This document shows positions 61,791 through 64,000 of a DNA stretch of 64,000 bases, piece after piece (the first letter of the stretch is position 1; each line of letters starts with the position of its first letter). Origin of the DNA: JANXXV01 sp038230275 (GTDB taxonomy: Bacteria; Acidobacteriota; Terriglobia; Bryobacterales; Bryobacteraceae); assembly GCA_038230275.1 (NCBI GenBank), contig JBBRNO010000022.1, forward strand, positions 1-64,000. The letters run 5' to 3'. A model generated the notes under the pieces. It saw only the letters and a program-made list of their open reading frames with translations. It did no database searches and was not told the origin of the DNA. The position numbers were made by a program, and so were the translations under genes.

Positions 61791-62122
61791 ACTAACCCCC
61801 AATTCTGAGCCCCGAATCACGGCGTAGCGGTCCTCCGGGGTTGCTTTTGACTCTTATTACGTATTGCTTACAGGGTACAGAAAATGCCGTAGCCGTCAAA
61901 GTGTTTTCTCACGTACGCCGCCAACATGGCTGCTGCCTGGAAGCCGTCCTGGTAACGCCATGACGCTTGTCAACGTGGTACCCAGGAACGCAGTTCGAGT
62001 CCAGCAGACAAACGGACTTTTTTCGCTTGACTTGTTGGGGGGGGCAACAGTACAATTCTCGGATGTCGTGGTGATGCCTACCTCAGCAGTTAACAGAGCT
62101 CCTCATCCGAACTAAGGAGGCA
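61791..62122. promoter_or_regulatory. Intergenic region with the promoter of TonB receptor 3
   Basis: This 332-bp gap has no gene. On the plus strand TTGACT (62027-62032) and TACAAT (62051-62056) are 18 bp apart and the spacer contains a run of eight G (62037-62044). AAGGAGG (62113-62119) is the ribosome-binding site of the receptor at 62123. The stretch from 61830 to 62020 shows no clear element. Confidence 0.6.
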
Positions 62123-64000
62123 AATGAAGTATTCAGGGAATCTTCTTCTGTTGTCGCTGCTCGTGGCCCTCGGCACGACGGCATTCAGCCAATCCGCCAC
62201 GCAGTCAATCCAAGGTCGCGTGACCGACTCCACCGGCGCCGTTGTAGCCGCTGCCAACGTTACCGCAACCAATCAGGGTACGAACATCTCCTTGACCCTG
62301 ACATCCAATGAGACCGGCAACTACACGTTTCCGCTGCTTCCAGTTGGTGATTACACGGTTCGGTGCGAGAAGCAGGGATTCAAGTCCGGCGTTGTTAAGG
62401 GCCTCCGCTTAGAGACGGCGGCGCAAGTTCGCCAGGATTTCAAACTCGATATAGGCAACGTATCGGAGTCGATTGAAGTTGTGGCTAATGCTGTCAGCCT
62501 CCAGACGGAAAATGCCACGGTCGGCGCGGTAATTGAAAATCGCCGCATTACGGAATTGCCCCTCAACGGTCGCAACATGCAGAGCTTGGCTGTACTCGTT
62601 CCCGGCGTCCAATTCGGCGAGCGCACTGGACGCGGCGATGGCTCCGGCGGCTTCCCGATTCCCGGCCAAGGCTTCTCCGTCAGCGCCAATGGACAGCGCG
62701 AAACGAACCAGGTCGCGTCACTCGACGGCGTGGACGCCAAGGACCCGCGCATTCACATCATGAACTTCGTTCCGTCCATTGAGGCGATCGAAGAGTTCAA
62801 GATCCAGACCAACGCTTATACCGCCGAATACGGATTCGGCGGCGGTGCGCAGGTCACCATCACGATGAAAAGCGGCACCAACCAGGTCCACGGAACTTTG
62901 TTCGACTTTCTCCGCAATGACAAATTCGACGCCGAGAATTACTTCCTGAACTTCGAACGCGCGGCGGGCCTGGAACGGCTGAAGAAGAATCCGCTCCGCC
63001 AGAACCAGTTTGGATTCGTCGTCAGCGGTCCCGTTGTCATCCCGAAACTTTACAATGGCAAGAACAAGACCTTCTGGGCTTTCAACTATGAAGGGCGCCG
63101 CACCCGCGAAGGCATCGTCAGCACGGCCAATTTCCCCATCGACGAATTCCGCAACGGCGATTTCAGCCGCCTGCAAAAAGGCTACACTGCCAACGGCCGC
63201 TTCGTGGCGCCCACTCTGATCTGGGATCCCGACACCGGCAATCTGTTCCCGAACAACGTCATTCCCCGCTCGCGACTCCACCCGGGCGCTCTCAACGTGC
63301 TGGAAAAGTATGTTCCGAAAGCGCAGTTCATCCAGGAGGATCCACTGGACTTCACCGCTCGCGCCGCCGTCGCGCAGCCGATCAACGTCAACACGTTCTT
63401 CGCTCGGGTGGACCACAACTTCTCTGACAAAGACCGCGTCTTTGCCCGTCTCGCCTGGGACCGTTCAAACCTCATTCGCACCAATATCAATCCGAATCTA
63501 CCCGTCTTTACCGGCTCGCAAGTGACGAACCTGGCCACCCAATGGATACACACGTTCAGTTCGAACATGATCAACGAGCTTCGCTTTGGCTTCCAGATCT
63601 CCAATGACCTGACCTCCAATCCACGAACTGACAATACGGCCTTTGACATGGACTCGCTGGGCGTTGGCCAGTTCCGCGTCCCCTCGGACGGCAACCGCAA
63701 GTTAACGGCGCGCGAGCATGGCATCCCGCAGTTCACCGGCCTGCCGTTCACTCTCCAGGAACTCACCAACGGTAACGGCTACGACAAGATGAATACCTAC
63801 CAGTTTGGGAATCACCTTTCCTGGTTCAAGGGCAAGCACAACTTCAAGTTCGGCGCGGAATACTATGGCTTGACCATCGAACGCGGCGGCGCCAACCTGG
63901 AGGAGGGCTTGCTCGGCTTCAGCGGGCTGCAGGCAGGCTATTCGCTCGCATCGTTCCTCCTGGGCCGGCCCGATACTACGCAGACCCCCGAAGGCTTGCC
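62123..64000 (+). CDS. TonB-dependent receptor 3, N-terminal 626 codons (runs off the right edge)
   Basis: ATG 62123 (AAGGAGG upstream). Signal MKYSGNLLLLSLLVALGTTA, carboxypeptidase-regulatory sandwich (IQGRVTDSTGAVVAAANVT), plug with PLNGRNMQSLAVLVPGVQ and the start of the barrel (WIHTFSSNMINELRFGFQIS). Open to the last base of the window. Oar-like family as the two complete ones here. Divergent from the pseudogene. Confidence 0.92.

Noticed and set aside
61985..62005. tRNA-like T-loop (GTTCGAGTC) in the intergenic region
   Set aside because: No acceptor stem, anticodon arm or D-loop can be folded around it.
1..64000. CRISPR array or rRNA/tRNA genes
   Set aside because: No regular direct-repeat spacing and no conserved RNA-gene sequence was seen on reading both strands.

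Overview
This window looks like a chromosomal segment from a GC-rich acidobacterium of the Solibacter/Bryobacter type. The reasons are very large Oar-like TonB-dependent receptors with an N-terminal carboxypeptidase-regulatory domain, many Tat-exported enzymes beginning with an RR motif, exo-sialidase-type BNR proteins, DUF1080, PIG-L and Gfo/Idh proteins, a PQQ dehydrogenase, and dense tail-to-tail gene packing. This is inferred from family content, not from a marker gene; the only informational gene is a 22-codon start of dnaB at the left edge.

Layout. 1-1.1 kb: dnaB start (minus) and a fibro-slime-domain secreted protein. 1.1-7.85 kb: a tripartite multidrug efflux operon (TetR, lipoprotein adaptor, and one polypeptide fusing the RND pump to its outer-membrane factor) with a dual palindromic operator. 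7.85-10.3 kb: a three-gene module that resembles a polymorphic-toxin effector with an accessory and an immunity protein. 10.4-16.6 kb: a solitary cytochrome oxidase subunit III, aldo/keto reductase, a decay zone (frameshifted DUF486 gene, aminotransferase and MFS stubs), YceI, beta-carbonic anhydrase and a PQQ dehydrogenase with an odd CX3CH haem motif. 16.8-18.4 kb: a DUF262-HEPN pair that looks like a mobile-type defence or toxin module. 18.5-32.7 kb: assorted exported catabolic enzymes (Gfo/Idh, ceramidase-like, DUF1080, SoxCD-like pair, beta-lactamase-like, dipeptidase, PIG-L), a membrane Ser/Thr kinase and an ankyrin protein.

32.7-53.5 kb is the most interesting part. About 18 genes are arranged in several tightly coupled transcription units. 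Four near-identical copies of the palindrome CTGTCGACAG lie in promoter positions of these units, one of them in front of a GntR/FCD regulator gene inside the cluster. The units encode a TonB receptor, two BNR sialidase-like proteins, a Kelch (NanM-like) protein, two DapA/NanA-superfamily lyases (one Tat-exported and lacking the catalytic Tyr), a sodium:solute symporter, an AstE/AspA-like deacylase, an M81 (MlrC-like) peptidase, two SDRs, an aldo/keto reductase, a threonine-synthase-like PLP enzyme, a Rid protein, an MBL hydrolase and two SGNH esterases. Together they look like a self-contained uptake and breakdown regulon for an acylated keto-sugar acid or a related conjugate. The substrate is not known and no ManNAc kinase/epimerase or NagA/NagB is present.

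53.6-64 kb: a membrane protein, a second TonB receptor, an uncharacterised exported protein, a leaderless amidohydrolase gene with a near-consensus promoter, a TonB-receptor pseudogene gutted by a deletion that left a 138-bp inverted-repeat relic, and the first 626 codons of another TonB receptor whose promoter spacer holds a G8 run. No tRNA, rRNA or CRISPR array was seen.
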